In this document: positions 17,934 through 26,300 of the stretch, piece by piece
How the letters are laid out: each line of letters opens with the position of its first letter
Numbering within the stretch: position 1 is the stretch's first letter
Notes under the pieces: model-generated
The model's database searches: none
Seen by the model: only the letters and a program-made list of their open reading frames with translations
Told to the model about the DNA's origin: nothing
From: Actinomadura roseirufa
GTDB taxonomy: Bacteria > Actinomycetota > Actinomycetes > Streptosporangiales > Streptosporangiaceae
Length of the DNA: 64,000 nucleotides
Direction: 5' to 3'
Assembly: GCF_900659635.1 (NCBI RefSeq)
Contig: NZ_CAACVB010000004.1
Span: forward strand, 1-64,000
Program-made: the position numbers and the translations under genes

Positions 17934-19660
17934 GTCCGCCGGGTACGGGACCTGCGGGTTTGGCCGATGCCGTTCCGCTGGTCCGTGCGGTCGCCGGTGG
18001 TGGGGGCCGCGCGGTGTGTGAGGAGCCGGGGACACGTCCCGCCCTCAGGGGGACGCATTGGAGAGCCGCGCCGTGCATGGCGCGGGCATCGGGGGTGCGG
18101 ACGCTGTGGTGCGGCACTGATGGGGGACACATGAACGGCCGGGAGTTCCATCCGACTGACCTGCGGGTGATGGCGCTGGTTCTGGCGTCTTCGGCTAGCG
18201 ACGTGATGAGGCAGGGGACCAGGTGGCGCGGGACCGGCGGTCGGGGACCGCGCCTCTGGGCGTGTGGTGGAGACGCGGACGCCAGGGGGCGTCGTGCTGG
18301 TGGACGGGATCGGGTGGAGCGGCTGGCCGGGCACCTCTTGGTCCAGGTCAGCGTCAGCAACCCGGCGGGGAGGGCGTTGCGCTCGACCAGGGGAATCGCA
18401 TCTCCCCGGACGGTCCGACGCTGGGGCGGGTGACCCTGACGGGACGGCGAGGGAACGGTTCCGCCTGGGGTGGAGGCGGTCTCGCGGATCATGCTGGACG
18501 GGTTGCTGGATGAGACCGGATGGGTATTGGTCGAGCTCGGCGGTTCTCCATCGCGGCCCGTGTCTGTCATTTCTGAGGGTCTCCTTCCTCGTCCCACAAG
18601 ATCATGATGGTGACCCTCGATTCCCTCGCTCCGGCGTGGCGCTCACGGTGCCGGGCCGCCGATGCGGCGTCCGGCAAACGGCCTCTTTTGGAGTCGGTCT
18701 CCGGAGTAAAGAAGCCTTGATGAAGAAAAGGGAAATTGCTGACCTAGACGGAACGCCCGCCGGGCGGTAAGCCGTGGTAAAAGCGGCGCTCTCAGTGGAC
18801 GGGCGGCGCGGTGGCGTCCACCTGGCGGCTGATGATCTTGGAAGTGACGTGCGGGGGGCGGGTTGTGTGTGAAGCGTCGGGGCGGCGGGACGTTGGGGGA
18901 GGCCGAGCGCTCGCGGGCGAGCGCCGTCAGCTCCTCGGCGGTGGGCAGCCTCCTGCGGACACTCTCGCCGCCAGGACGATCAGGTCCGCCGTCGGCTGGG
19001 TGGCGTGGGCGGCCTGGTGTTCGACGGCTTGGGGTTCGTCGACCGGGTCGCCGAACCGCGGCCAGCGTGTCGAAGACGGTGAACGACGCCAGCGACTCAC
19101 CGTCGCGACGCGGGCGAGCAGGTCGTGTGCGGGCCTTTGAAAGCCCTCGGCCTGGTTGGCTGCGGGGCGTTCACCCGGTCGACTCGGCCCGGCCCGGCAT
19201 ACGGGGTGCGGGACGCGGCGAGCCGCTGGGGTCTCCATCCGCATCACCGGGTCGGTGAAGAACGCGTCGGCGGCGGTCACGATCGGGTCGTACGCCGAGG
19301 CCGGTGTCCGCCCGTCCGCGACGCACGTCCCCTGAGGAAACGGTCGGCTTGGGGATCTCCCCTCGCCGGCACCTCCCCAGGGTGAACTGCGGCTTCCGGG
19401 CGGCGCGGCACCTGGCCCCGGCTTGTCGGCGTGGTTGCACCAGAGCCCGGCGCGGCGGGGACGTTCCGGGCCGCGTCGCGCTCTGGCGTGCCGATGTCGT
19501 GGTCGGTGAGGAGGACGGTCCCGGCCACTACGCCCCCCGGGACTCCGTCGTCCTCCGGCGCCCGCTTTAACGCCTCGTCGAGGACGTCGGTCATTGCGGA
19601 CTTCTGCTCGGCGCGGTACCCGGGCCGGTTCGTCGTGACGACCCGACGGGGCCCCGACGC
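17934..19660. other. Decayed region without an intact gene
   Basis: Coding-like fragments survive without full genes: plus-strand 18471-18607 reads VEAVSRIMLDGLLDETGWVL and stops in frame, and minus-strand 19277-19594 starts MTDVLDEALKRAPEDDGVPG, faintly like the start of a serine hydrolase (beta-lactamase fold), with a shifted AFFTDPVMRMETP further on. None has intact family motifs. The region follows a dead regulator and looks like an abandoned locus. Confidence 0.45.
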
Positions 19661-20467
19661 TCAGCCGGGTGCTTCGGCCGGGCGCCCGGTGGTGGGCAGC
19701 CACAGCCAGGCGCGCGTCCGGGTCTCCTTGCTGCGCACCTTCAGCGGGCGGTAGGCCGCGGGGTCGAAGAACCCGCCGCGCGCCCGCGCGACGGTGTGCA
19801 GGTGCTCGGAGACGATCACCCCGACGTCGCCGCCGGAGGCGTGCAGGGCGCGTTTGAACGCCGGGGCCTCCAGCAGCCGGAATAGGTGCAGCAGGGCGTG
19901 CCCGGCCAGGCCGTTGTCGTCATGGTGGACGCCGCCGAGGTGCACCGCGAGCCGCACCCGCAGGTGGGCGGTGTCGCTGGCCATCTTGTTGGAGCGGCGC
20001 AGGACGGCGGTCAGGTGGTGCGCGAGCGGTGCCAGCAGGTCGCCGGGGTCGACCTGCGGCGGGACGACGATGAGCGCGCCGTCGCCGCGGTCCTCGCGGT
20101 AGCAGCCCGGCCATGGCAGCCGGGTCATGCCGAACGCCTCCTCCAGGTGGCCGTACAGCGTCCGGCGCAGGTGGAGCTGGACCTCGTCGTCGCGGCGGGG
20201 GTCACCGAACGCCGCGATGTCGACGGCCAGAAGCGGGAACTCCCCGATGCCCTGGCCCGCGGGCGGGAGCGGCGCCGCGGGCTGGAGGCCCTGGTCGAGC
20301 GGCCGGCCGCCCGGCGGGACGAGCGGGCGGCCGGGCACCGACTCGAACGCGCGCCCGGCGTGCGGTCCGGCGAGGCCGATGGGGAGACCGGTGGGGAGAA
20401 CGGCGGGAAAGACGGCGGGCGAACCCGCGGGGGAGCCGGTGGGCGAACCGGCGGGTGAGACGGTCAT
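19661..20467 (-). CDS. Class III nucleotidyl cyclase-homology domain protein
   Basis: 268 aa from ATG 20467. The first 60 residues are low-complexity (repeated SPAGSPTGSPAG, encoded by a 12-bp DNA repeat). The domain from FPLLAVDIAAFGDP through YREDRGDGALIVVPP to LRVRLAVHLGGVHHDDNGLAGHAL resembles class III cyclases: both metal-binding Asp positions (VDIAAF, RGDGAL) and the FRLLEA Arg remain, but the usual transition-state Asn is replaced (GHALLHLFRLL). It ends with KETRTRAWLWLP, as in other actinomycete members. Nucleotide product, if any, is unknown. Translationally coupled (ATGA) to the upstream small gene. Confidence 0.75.
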   Translation of the reverse strand: MTVSPAGSPTGSPAGSPAVFPAVLPTGLPIGLAGPHAGRAFESVPGRPLVPPGGRPLDQGLQPAAPLPPAGQGIGEFPLLAVDIAAFGDPRRDDEVQLHLRRTLYGHLEEAFGMTRLPWPGCYREDRGDGALIVVPPQVDPGDLLAPLAHHLTAVLRRSNKMASDTAHLRVRLAVHLGGVHHDDNGLAGHALLHLFRLLEAPAFKRALHASGGDVGVIVSEHLHTVARARGGFFDPAAYRPLKVRSKETRTRAWLWLPTTGRPAEAPG

Positions 20468-20700
20468 GGTCGGCGGACCTCCTCGAAGACGGGATCTGAC
20501 CAGAAGTCGATCAGCTCCTGTTCGCCGAGCCGCGCGGGTGGGACGGCGTACGGCGGGGTGCGGCCGGTGGCGAGCGCCCACAGGGTGATCAGGGTGCAGG
20601 CGATGAGGTCGTCATCGGTGCGGGGCGGCCGGGCGACGGGGACGCCCCCGGCCGCCCAGGCGCCGGCGGAGCCCGGCGAGGGCCGCGTCGACGTGGTCAT
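20464..20700 (-). CDS. Small protein coupled to the cyclase-like gene
   Basis: 78 aa from ATG 20700; its TGA overlaps the ATG of the cyclase-homology gene. The conserved-looking core is DDDLIACTLITLWALATGRT followed by RLGEQELIDFWSDPVFEEV, predicted helical and acidic at the end. I do not recognise a named family. Coupling and a fixed pairing suggest a partner or inhibitor of the cyclase-like protein. The longer open frame to 20841 lacks likeness to coding sequence. Confidence 0.65.
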   Translation of the reverse strand: MTTSTRPSPGSAGAWAAGGVPVARPPRTDDDLIACTLITLWALATGRTPPYAVPPARLGEQELIDFWSDPVFEEVRRP

Positions 20701-20983
20701 GCCAGGAATATGCGGGGCTGTGCCGGTTGGTGAGGTCCGTTGCCGGTCACCCGGAGTCGTACGGAGATTTCCGGAGAAAAGCGGATGAGACCGGATATCG
20801 CAGTCCGAGGGGACGGGCCGTCCGGTCTCATCCGGATCCATCCGGCCGCGTCCGCCGGTGTCCGCCCCGGTCCAGCGTGGTCCGGGTTCTCGTGGGTACG
20901 GGCCGGTATCCGCCCGATGGCACCCGTGGCGCGGTGGAATTCGAGGAGCGGAACGGACCGACCGGAACGAGCGCTACCAGATG

Positions 20984-20997
20984 TGTCAGATTTGACA
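20984..20997. promoter_or_regulatory. TGTCA-GATT-TGACA dyad over a -35-like TTGACA
   Basis: Inverted repeat TGTCAGATTTGACA in the divergent region between the small-protein/cyclase pair and the Sel1-like gene. It contains TTGACA (20992-20997), a consensus -35 for the plus-strand gene, though no good -10 follows. A candidate operator. Confidence 0.4.
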
Positions 20998-21077
20998 GAA
21001 AGGCTTGTTGGGCGGTGGGAGCATGTTTCCGCCGGACCCCCTAGATCATCGACCCACGGAAAGTGATCGGGCCGACG

Positions 21078-22235
21078 ATGCCTGATGACACCAGCGCCGG
21101 CGCGGCGCTGCACGACTTCATCGGCGAGCTTCGGGCCGCGTTCGAGCGGGCCGGGCCGCCCACCTACAAGCGGCTGGAGACGCTGTCGGAACGCTGCCGC
21201 GAGTCCGGCCGCTCGGACGGCCGGCGGATCCTCGTCCTGCCCCACTCCACCACCCACGACATCCTGAGCGGCAAGCGGGGCAAGCTGCCGCCCTGGCCCT
21301 GGATCGCCTCGTTCCTGCAGGTGCTGCGGGTCGCCGCGACGGAGAACGGGCTGGACCCGGCCGGGATCGGCCCCACCGGCGAGTGGCACGCGCGATACCT
21401 CGCGGCCCGCAGCGCCAGCCTCAATTCCAATGTCAACGGCACCTTCGATGCCTTAGCCGATGGCACTGTCAATGTCACGGCCGACGCCGCAGCCGACGCC
21501 GCGTCGGCCGGGACTCCGCTCGCCGCTCCGGCCGTCGTGCCCGCGGACGGGCCGGAGCCTGCGGGCGGAGACGGCCGGTCCGGTGCTGTGCCCGTTGCCT
21601 GGCATGGGACGGGGCAGGACGCCGGGCAGAGGGCCGTCCGCGAGGGCTATCGGGACCAGGGCTCCCGGCTGCGGGTGCCGCCGCTCGAACCGACCTCGAT
21701 GCTGCGCCGCTATGTCGAGTCCTATGGGCGGACCGGGCTGCGGCTGCTGCGCCATGCCGAGGCCGACGAGGGACGCGACCAGGGCGTCCCCGCCTACCGG
21801 CTGGCCACCCTGCTGGCCTGTGAGAACCGGCCGCACGAGGCGCTCTACTGGCTGCAGCGTGCCGCGCGCGCTGGGCACGCCTTGGCCCGCCGCCTCGCCG
21901 CCGAGTGGGATCCCCGCACCGATCCGTGGCCTCCCTACTACTGGAAGCGCGGTCAGGCCGCCTTCGACGTCGGCATCGAGTACGAGGCGGCCCGGCAGCC
22001 GCACGCCGCGGCGGTGTTCTTCGACCGCGCCGCCGACAACGGGCACGCCGAGGCCGCCTACCGGGCCGGGTTGCACCGCATGCAGCGCGGGCAGCCGTGG
22101 GAGGCGATGCTGCTGTTCAACAGGGCCGCCGACGCCGGCTACGCACCCGCGCAACCCGAGCTGGACGGCCTGCTGCCCCGCTACCACGGCGACGCGGCCA
22201 CCGGCGCGTTCCGGTTCGGCCACCCCGGCGGGTGA
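21078..22235 (+). CDS. Protein with putative DNA-binding N-domain and Sel1/TPR-like repeats
   Basis: 385 aa from ATG 21078 (GTG 21063 also possible; both have weak ribosome sites). Residues 1-100 (FIGELRAAFERAGPPTYKRL, then HDILSGKRGKLPPWPWIASF) resemble the XRE-like N-terminus found on many actinomycete signalling proteins. A disordered Ala/Pro linker follows, then from about residue 225 Sel1/TPR-like units: YRLATLLACENRPHEALYWL, FFDRAADNGHAEAAYRAGLH and LFNRAADAGYAPAQ. Divergent from the cyclase-homology pair and possibly part of one signalling unit. Confidence 0.7.
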   Translation: MPDDTSAGAALHDFIGELRAAFERAGPPTYKRLETLSERCRESGRSDGRRILVLPHSTTHDILSGKRGKLPPWPWIASFLQVLRVAATENGLDPAGIGPTGEWHARYLAARSASLNSNVNGTFDALADGTVNVTADAAADAASAGTPLAAPAVVPADGPEPAGGDGRSGAVPVAWHGTGQDAGQRAVREGYRDQGSRLRVPPLEPTSMLRRYVESYGRTGLRLLRHAEADEGRDQGVPAYRLATLLACENRPHEALYWLQRAARAGHALARRLAAEWDPRTDPWPPYYWKRGQAAFDVGIEYEAARQPHAAAVFFDRAADNGHAEAAYRAGLHRMQRGQPWEAMLLFNRAADAGYAPAQPELDGLLPRYHGDAATGAFRFGHPGG

Positions 22236-22757
22236 CGGACGGCGCGCGCACCCGCCGTGCACAGCGGATCCGGGGCGCGGGCGGAACGGGGCCCGGCGCG
22301 TGAAGGGGGCCGGTGGCGAGAGTCCGGCGGTGAGGGAGCACCGGTAAAGCCGGAGTGCGCGGTGCGCATTTCCTTAATGATCTGCGGAAGTGGATAACCG
22401 GTTCCCGCACATGCCCGCTTCCGGGCATATTCTTTCGTCGCCGGATTATGTGAACCGTGGCGAGCCGGTGCATTGCCGGGACGGCGGTGGCCATGTATAC
22501 GGTAATCAAGGGTGCTGCAAATCATCGCTGGAAGCCGACCTCCGCCCACGGGGCGCCGACACGCGCGGCGCCCGCGTCCGGCCGGCCGCTCCCCTCGACG
22601 CCGGTCGCGACGCGCGAGAGGCGCCCGCATGCGGCCGGACGCGCGGCGGGCGCCGTGGCCGGGGGACCGTCCGGGCAGCACGCGGTTGCGAGGATGTGCC
22701 TGGGGGTGTCCTGGTGGTGCGGCGTTCGCGGACGGGGTGTTCGGCGTGGGAGGTCGC
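22236..22757. other. Intergenic, no supported gene
   Basis: 520 bp. An AT-richer patch at 22365-22520 (TTTCCTTAATGATCTGCGG, GGTTCCCGCACATGCCCGC) probably holds the promoter of the response regulator. I see no riboswitch or coding signal. Confidence 0.4.
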
Positions 22758-23435
22758 ATGGCGGTGCGGGTGATCGCCTACGACCAGCAGACCCTCACCC
22801 TGCTCGGCGTCCGGGCGATCCTGGAGCCCGAGCGCGACATCGACCTCGTCGGGGACACCCGCAGTGCCCGCCACCTGGTCTCCCTGGCCCGTGAGCACCG
22901 CCCGGACGTGGTCCTGGTCGGGCTGCCGCTGGCCGGCGCCGATCTTCTGGACTTCGTCGGCCGGGAGCTGCCCAGTGTGGGACGGCCCGCACCGCGCGTG
23001 ATCGTCCTGACCTCGCCCAAGCACGAGGGCGCCCTGCTGGACGCGTTGCGCGCGGGCGTGCGGGGGGTGGCGGGCAAGGAGAGCCCGCCGTCGGAGCTCG
23101 TCCGGACGGTCCGCGCGGTGGCTGCGGGCGGGGCGGTACTGACCTCCACGATGACCCGGCACCTGCTCGACTGGGCGTCGCGGGTCCCGGTCGCCAGTGA
23201 GGTGCGCGCGTCGGCGGTGAGCATGCTCAGTGACCGTGAGCGCCGCGTTCTGGAACTGGTGTCGAGTGGTCTGTCGGACGCCGAGGTGTCCGCACAGCTG
23301 CACGTTTCCACCGCCACGGTCCGCTCGCATATGCACCATATAACCGCCAAGCTAGGAATGTCGGGACGCACCCAGGTTGTCGCCTTCGCCTATCGACAGG
23401 GGCTGATCGCGGGAGAATCCACGGTCCGCGGTTGA
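22758..23435 (+). CDS. NarL/LuxR-type response regulator lacking the phosphoacceptor Asp
   Basis: 225 aa from ATG 22758, ribosome site GGGAGG. The receiver domain (residues 1-125) keeps one acidic-pocket residue (D9), the Thr near residue 84 (VIVLTSPK) and K105, but the aspartate expected at position 55 is Gly (PDVVLVGLPLAG). The C-terminal LuxR helix-turn-helix is complete (SDRERRVLELVSSGLSDAEV, then VSTATVRSHMHHITAKLG). No histidine kinase is adjacent. An atypical, phosphorylation-independent or ligand-gated orphan regulator is likely. Confidence 0.85.
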   Translation: MAVRVIAYDQQTLTLLGVRAILEPERDIDLVGDTRSARHLVSLAREHRPDVVLVGLPLAGADLLDFVGRELPSVGRPAPRVIVLTSPKHEGALLDALRAGVRGVAGKESPPSELVRTVRAVAAGGAVLTSTMTRHLLDWASRVPVASEVRASAVSMLSDRERRVLELVSSGLSDAEVSAQLHVSTATVRSHMHHITAKLGMSGRTQVVAFAYRQGLIAGESTVRG

Positions 23436-23871
23436 CGGTGTTGGACAGGCGTTGGGCGGGAGTTGGACGGGTACGGGCGGGCGGGGATTCGTCCGTTCTC
23501 GCTTGGCGCATCGCTAAGTTCGTTGCGCCTCCTTTGTGATAGCGGCGAGGACGTGGACCTTTCTTCGGCTCTGCTCCAGATTCTCCGGGAGCTTTCCTGT
23601 CCTGCCGCCAATAGGGCGCTGACCGGTCGATCCGCTCCACGCCGGTGCAGCGAACGCGATCGGTCCGGCAACGTCCGTGGAGGGGACGAGCGGGGTTCTC
23701 CAGCTCGCGCGGAGGGCGGGATCACCCTCGTCCACGCAGGTGGCGGGGCTTTTCCAGCTTCGTGGACCCGTCTCCCTCAAAGATCCACACGTGATTGAAG
23801 ACAGCGGATCGAGAACCAGATTACTGTGACGGCAATCGCTTTTACGGGGATTGATGAAACTGTCGGGGTGA
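23436..23871. other. Intergenic, no supported gene
   Basis: 436 bp between the response regulator and the transposase-like gene. No IS end or terminal inverted repeat can be seen, and no frame has family likeness. Confidence 0.4.
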
Positions 23872-25158
23872 ATGGCGAAAATGATGCACGCTCAGACCTT
23901 CCCGGCCGCGGCCGGGCCCTTCCCGGAGGGAGCTTCGGCTCGTCCCTCCGGCGGCGGGGGACGGCCGTGGGGGCGGCCGTGCCCCGCCGTCCCGCCCGGA
24001 AGGCCCATGCCCGCCCTCGCCGGGTCGCGCGACGCGACCCCGGTGCACCTCCTGCGCACCGAGCTGGTGCTCAGGCGCCTGCACCGGACGATCGCGCCGC
24101 GGTTCGCGCGCGCCGAGCCGCGCGACCGGGCGCTGGCGTTCCTGCGCGGGCTGGTCCTGTCCGCCGGGCGCCGCACCGGCGCCCGGCTGGCCGAGGACGC
24201 CGGGGAGGCCCGGCCGGACGGCATGCAGCGGCTGCTCACGACCGCCCGCTGGGACGCCGACGCGCTCCGCGACGACCTGCGCGACATCGTCGTCGAGCAC
24301 CTCGGCGACCCGCGCGCGGTGCTCGTCCTGCACGAGGAGGGGTTCGCCAAGAAGGGCGACCATTCCGTCGGCGTCGAGCCGCAGTTCTCCCGGTCCGCGG
24401 GCGGCGTGGTGAACTGCCAGGTGGCGGTGTTCCTGACCTACGCGGCGCCGCGCGCCCAGGCCATCATCGACCGGGAGTTGTACCTGCCGCCGCGCTGGGC
24501 GCGGGACCCCGCCCGGCGCGCGCTGGCGCGGGTCCCGGCCGGCGTGCCGTTCCGCGGCGTCGGGCGGCTCGGGCTGGAGATGGTCGGCCGCGCGCTCGCC
24601 GCCCGCACGCCCGCGGCGTGGGTCGCGGCGGAGGCGCCGTTCGGTCACGACGCCGAACTGCGCCGCCATCTCTCCGCCCACGGCGTCCCGTACGTGCTGG
24701 GGGTCCGGCTCGCCCCGGGCCACCGGCACGGGTCGGGACGTTCGCCGCGCGGCGTGCCCGGAGCGGTCCCCGCAGAGGTCATCGCCGCGATCCCGCCGCA
24801 GGACTGGCGGCGCACCATCGCCCAAGACGACCCGGTCCGCCGCCACGGCGTCTGCCACAGCGCCCGGGTCCCGCTCGGGCGGCCGGGCGGCGCGGGCCAC
24901 GCGCGCTGGCTGCTCGTCCGCCGGGACATGCGGCGCACGCGCGTGTACGTGTGCGCGGGGCCGCCGTCCACCTCACTGGCCGAACTGGCGGAGGTCGCCC
25001 GGCGGGCCGAGGACGCCCCGCGGTGCGCGGCGTCGGCGCGGTACGAGGTGGGTCTGGACCACTACGAGGTGCGGTTGTGGAGGGCGTGGTACCGCTACAT
25101 CACGCTGGCCCTCCTCGCCCACGCCGGCGTGACGCTCGCCAGCGACGCCAGCCCCTGA
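23872..25158 (+). CDS. IS701-family transposase-like protein with lost catalytic triad (domesticated?)
   Basis: 428 aa from ATG 23872. The fold is unmistakable: KKGDHSVGVEPQFSRSAGGV, NCQVAVFLTYAAPRAQAIID, RELYLPPRW and GLDHYEVRLWRAWYRYITLA all match IS701-type DDE transposases. However, the first catalytic motif (usually V-D-D-T-G) is LHEEG at 153-157, the second (usually W-V-x-x-D) is WVAAE with E254, and the C-terminal E-E pair aligns with P/R. The frame is full length, without frameshift, and lacks visible terminal inverted repeats. A retained, non-transposing derivative is likely; DNA binding is plausible. Confidence 0.8.
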   Translation: MAKMMHAQTFPAAAGPFPEGASARPSGGGGRPWGRPCPAVPPGRPMPALAGSRDATPVHLLRTELVLRRLHRTIAPRFARAEPRDRALAFLRGLVLSAGRRTGARLAEDAGEARPDGMQRLLTTARWDADALRDDLRDIVVEHLGDPRAVLVLHEEGFAKKGDHSVGVEPQFSRSAGGVVNCQVAVFLTYAAPRAQAIIDRELYLPPRWARDPARRALARVPAGVPFRGVGRLGLEMVGRALAARTPAAWVAAEAPFGHDAELRRHLSAHGVPYVLGVRLAPGHRHGSGRSPRGVPGAVPAEVIAAIPPQDWRRTIAQDDPVRRHGVCHSARVPLGRPGGAGHARWLLVRRDMRRTRVYVCAGPPSTSLAELAEVARRAEDAPRCAASARYEVGLDHYEVRLWRAWYRYITLALLAHAGVTLASDASP

Positions 25159-25294
25159 GGAGGCGCCATGCACGAGGTCCCTGGGCGTGAGGTCGGCGGG
25201 TGTGAGGTCGCTGGGTTTGAGATCACGGACGTGGGTCTGTGGCGCGCCTTCTGTTGCTCCGCGACGGACGCGGGTGGGGAGGTCCGGCCGCCGG
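25159..25294. repeat. Short GTGAGGTCGCTGGG repeats in convergent gap
   Basis: Three imperfect units around GTGAGGTCGGCGGGT / GTGAGGTCGCTGGGT / TTGAGATCACGG between the transposase-like and MarR genes. Confidence 0.4.
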
Positions 25295-25732
25295 TCAGGT
25301 CAGGCGTCCGGCGATCCGGGTGAGCAGGGCGCCGAGGAGGGCCGCCTCCTCCGGGCCGACGGCGGCGGCCAGCCGGTCCGACTCGCCGTCGACGACGGCC
25401 GCCAGCCCGGCGTGCCGTTCGCGGCCGTGCGGCGTGAGGAACACCAGTACCCGCCGCCGGTCGGCGCTGTCGACCCGGCGGTGGACGAGGTTGGCCGCCA
25501 CCATGCGGTCGATCAGCTTGGTGAGGGTGGGGGGCGGCAGCAGGGCGTGCTCGGCGATCTCGGTCATCGCGTGCCCGTGCCCGTCCGCGAGCAGCGACAG
25601 GACGCGCCACTCGTCGACCGAGTGGCCGGCCGCGGCGAGCACGGCGGCCAGCCGTGACACCACGCGCCGCTCCACCAGCGTGAGCAGGTGGGCGAGGTCC
25701 CGCTCGCGCTCTCCGGTCCTTACCGCCTCCAT
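25295..25732 (-). CDS. MarR family transcriptional regulator
   Basis: 145 aa from ATG 25732. A winged helix-turn-helix with MTEIAEHALLPPPTLTKLID and the wing LVHRRVDSADRRRVLVFLT. Divergent from the FmdB-formamidase genes, which it may control. The 142-bp intergenic region has two TTGACGAA words (25788-25795 and 25815-25822) and a longer dyad. An upstream start at 26341 would add unrelated sequence. Confidence 0.9.
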   Translation of the reverse strand: MEAVRTGERERDLAHLLTLVERRVVSRLAAVLAAAGHSVDEWRVLSLLADGHGHAMTEIAEHALLPPPTLTKLIDRMVAANLVHRRVDSADRRRVLVFLTPHGRERHAGLAAVVDGESDRLAAAVGPEEAALLGALLTRIAGRLT

Positions 25733-25825
25733 GGGTGTCCACAGCGTACCGTTCGCGCCCGAACTCTTCACCTTCCAACCGCTTCGATCTCTTGACGAAG
25801 ACGTGGCCACGGCATTGACGAATCC

Positions 25826-25851
25826 TTCCACGAGAAATACTTTTTGTGGAA
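25826..25851. promoter_or_regulatory. Candidate MarR operator, TTCCAC-N14-GTGGAA
   Basis: Inverted hexamers TTCCAC and GTGGAA separated by 14 bp of A/T-rich DNA, 24 bp before the fmdB-like start and downstream of two TTGACGAA elements. Suits a dimeric winged-helix regulator encoded divergently. Confidence 0.45.
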
Positions 25852-25874
25852 AGTAAGTGGCTGGGAGGCTGGTC

Positions 25875-26153
25875 ATGACGACGTACCGATACCGCTGTGC
25901 CGGATGCGGGCACTTCGACCTCGCCCTGCCGATGGGCGAGGGCACCGCCGGGCGGCCCTGCCCGGACTGCGGCGCCCCGGCGCGGCGCGTGTTCACCGCA
26001 CCGGCGCTCATCCGCCCGGGACGGCCGCTGACCCGCGCCCTGGACGCGCAGGCGGCGAGCGCGCACGAGCCGCGGATCGTGTCGCGGCCCGCCGAGCGGC
26101 CCCGCCCGGCCCCGCCGGCCGACCCGCGCCAGGCGAAACTGCCCCGTCCTTGA
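25875..26153 (+). CDS. fmdB: FmdB-family zinc ribbon protein
   Basis: 92 aa from ATG 25875, ribosome site GGGAGG. The zinc ribbon is at the start, YRCAGCGHFDLALP then CPDCGAPARRVF, with two C-x2-C pairs; the rest is a Pro/Arg/Ala-rich tail. FmdB-like proteins occur next to formamidase and amidase genes and are thought to be regulatory or chaperone-like. It lies 147 bp before the formamidase gene on the same strand. A three-fold repeat (GGGCCCGTGCTTGAT) fills part of that gap. Confidence 0.85.
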   Translation: MTTYRYRCAGCGHFDLALPMGEGTAGRPCPDCGAPARRVFTAPALIRPGRPLTRALDAQAASAHEPRIVSRPAERPRPAPPADPRQAKLPRP

Positions 26154-26300
26154 TGGGCCCGTGCTTGATAGGCCCGTGCTTGATGGTCCTTCCCTGACGG
26201 GGGACGAGCCGGTGGTGCGCGGCGGCGGGCGATCCCCGCACGTCCCCTCCGGCTCGGCAAGTCCCGACGACCGATCTCACTCAGCGTCACGGAGGCGCAC

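Noticed and set aside
22270-22370. Purine-rich CCGGTGGCGAGAGTCCGGCGG region as a possible cobalamin or other riboswitch.
   Set aside because: It lacks the conserved cobalamin-box core and no vitamin gene follows.
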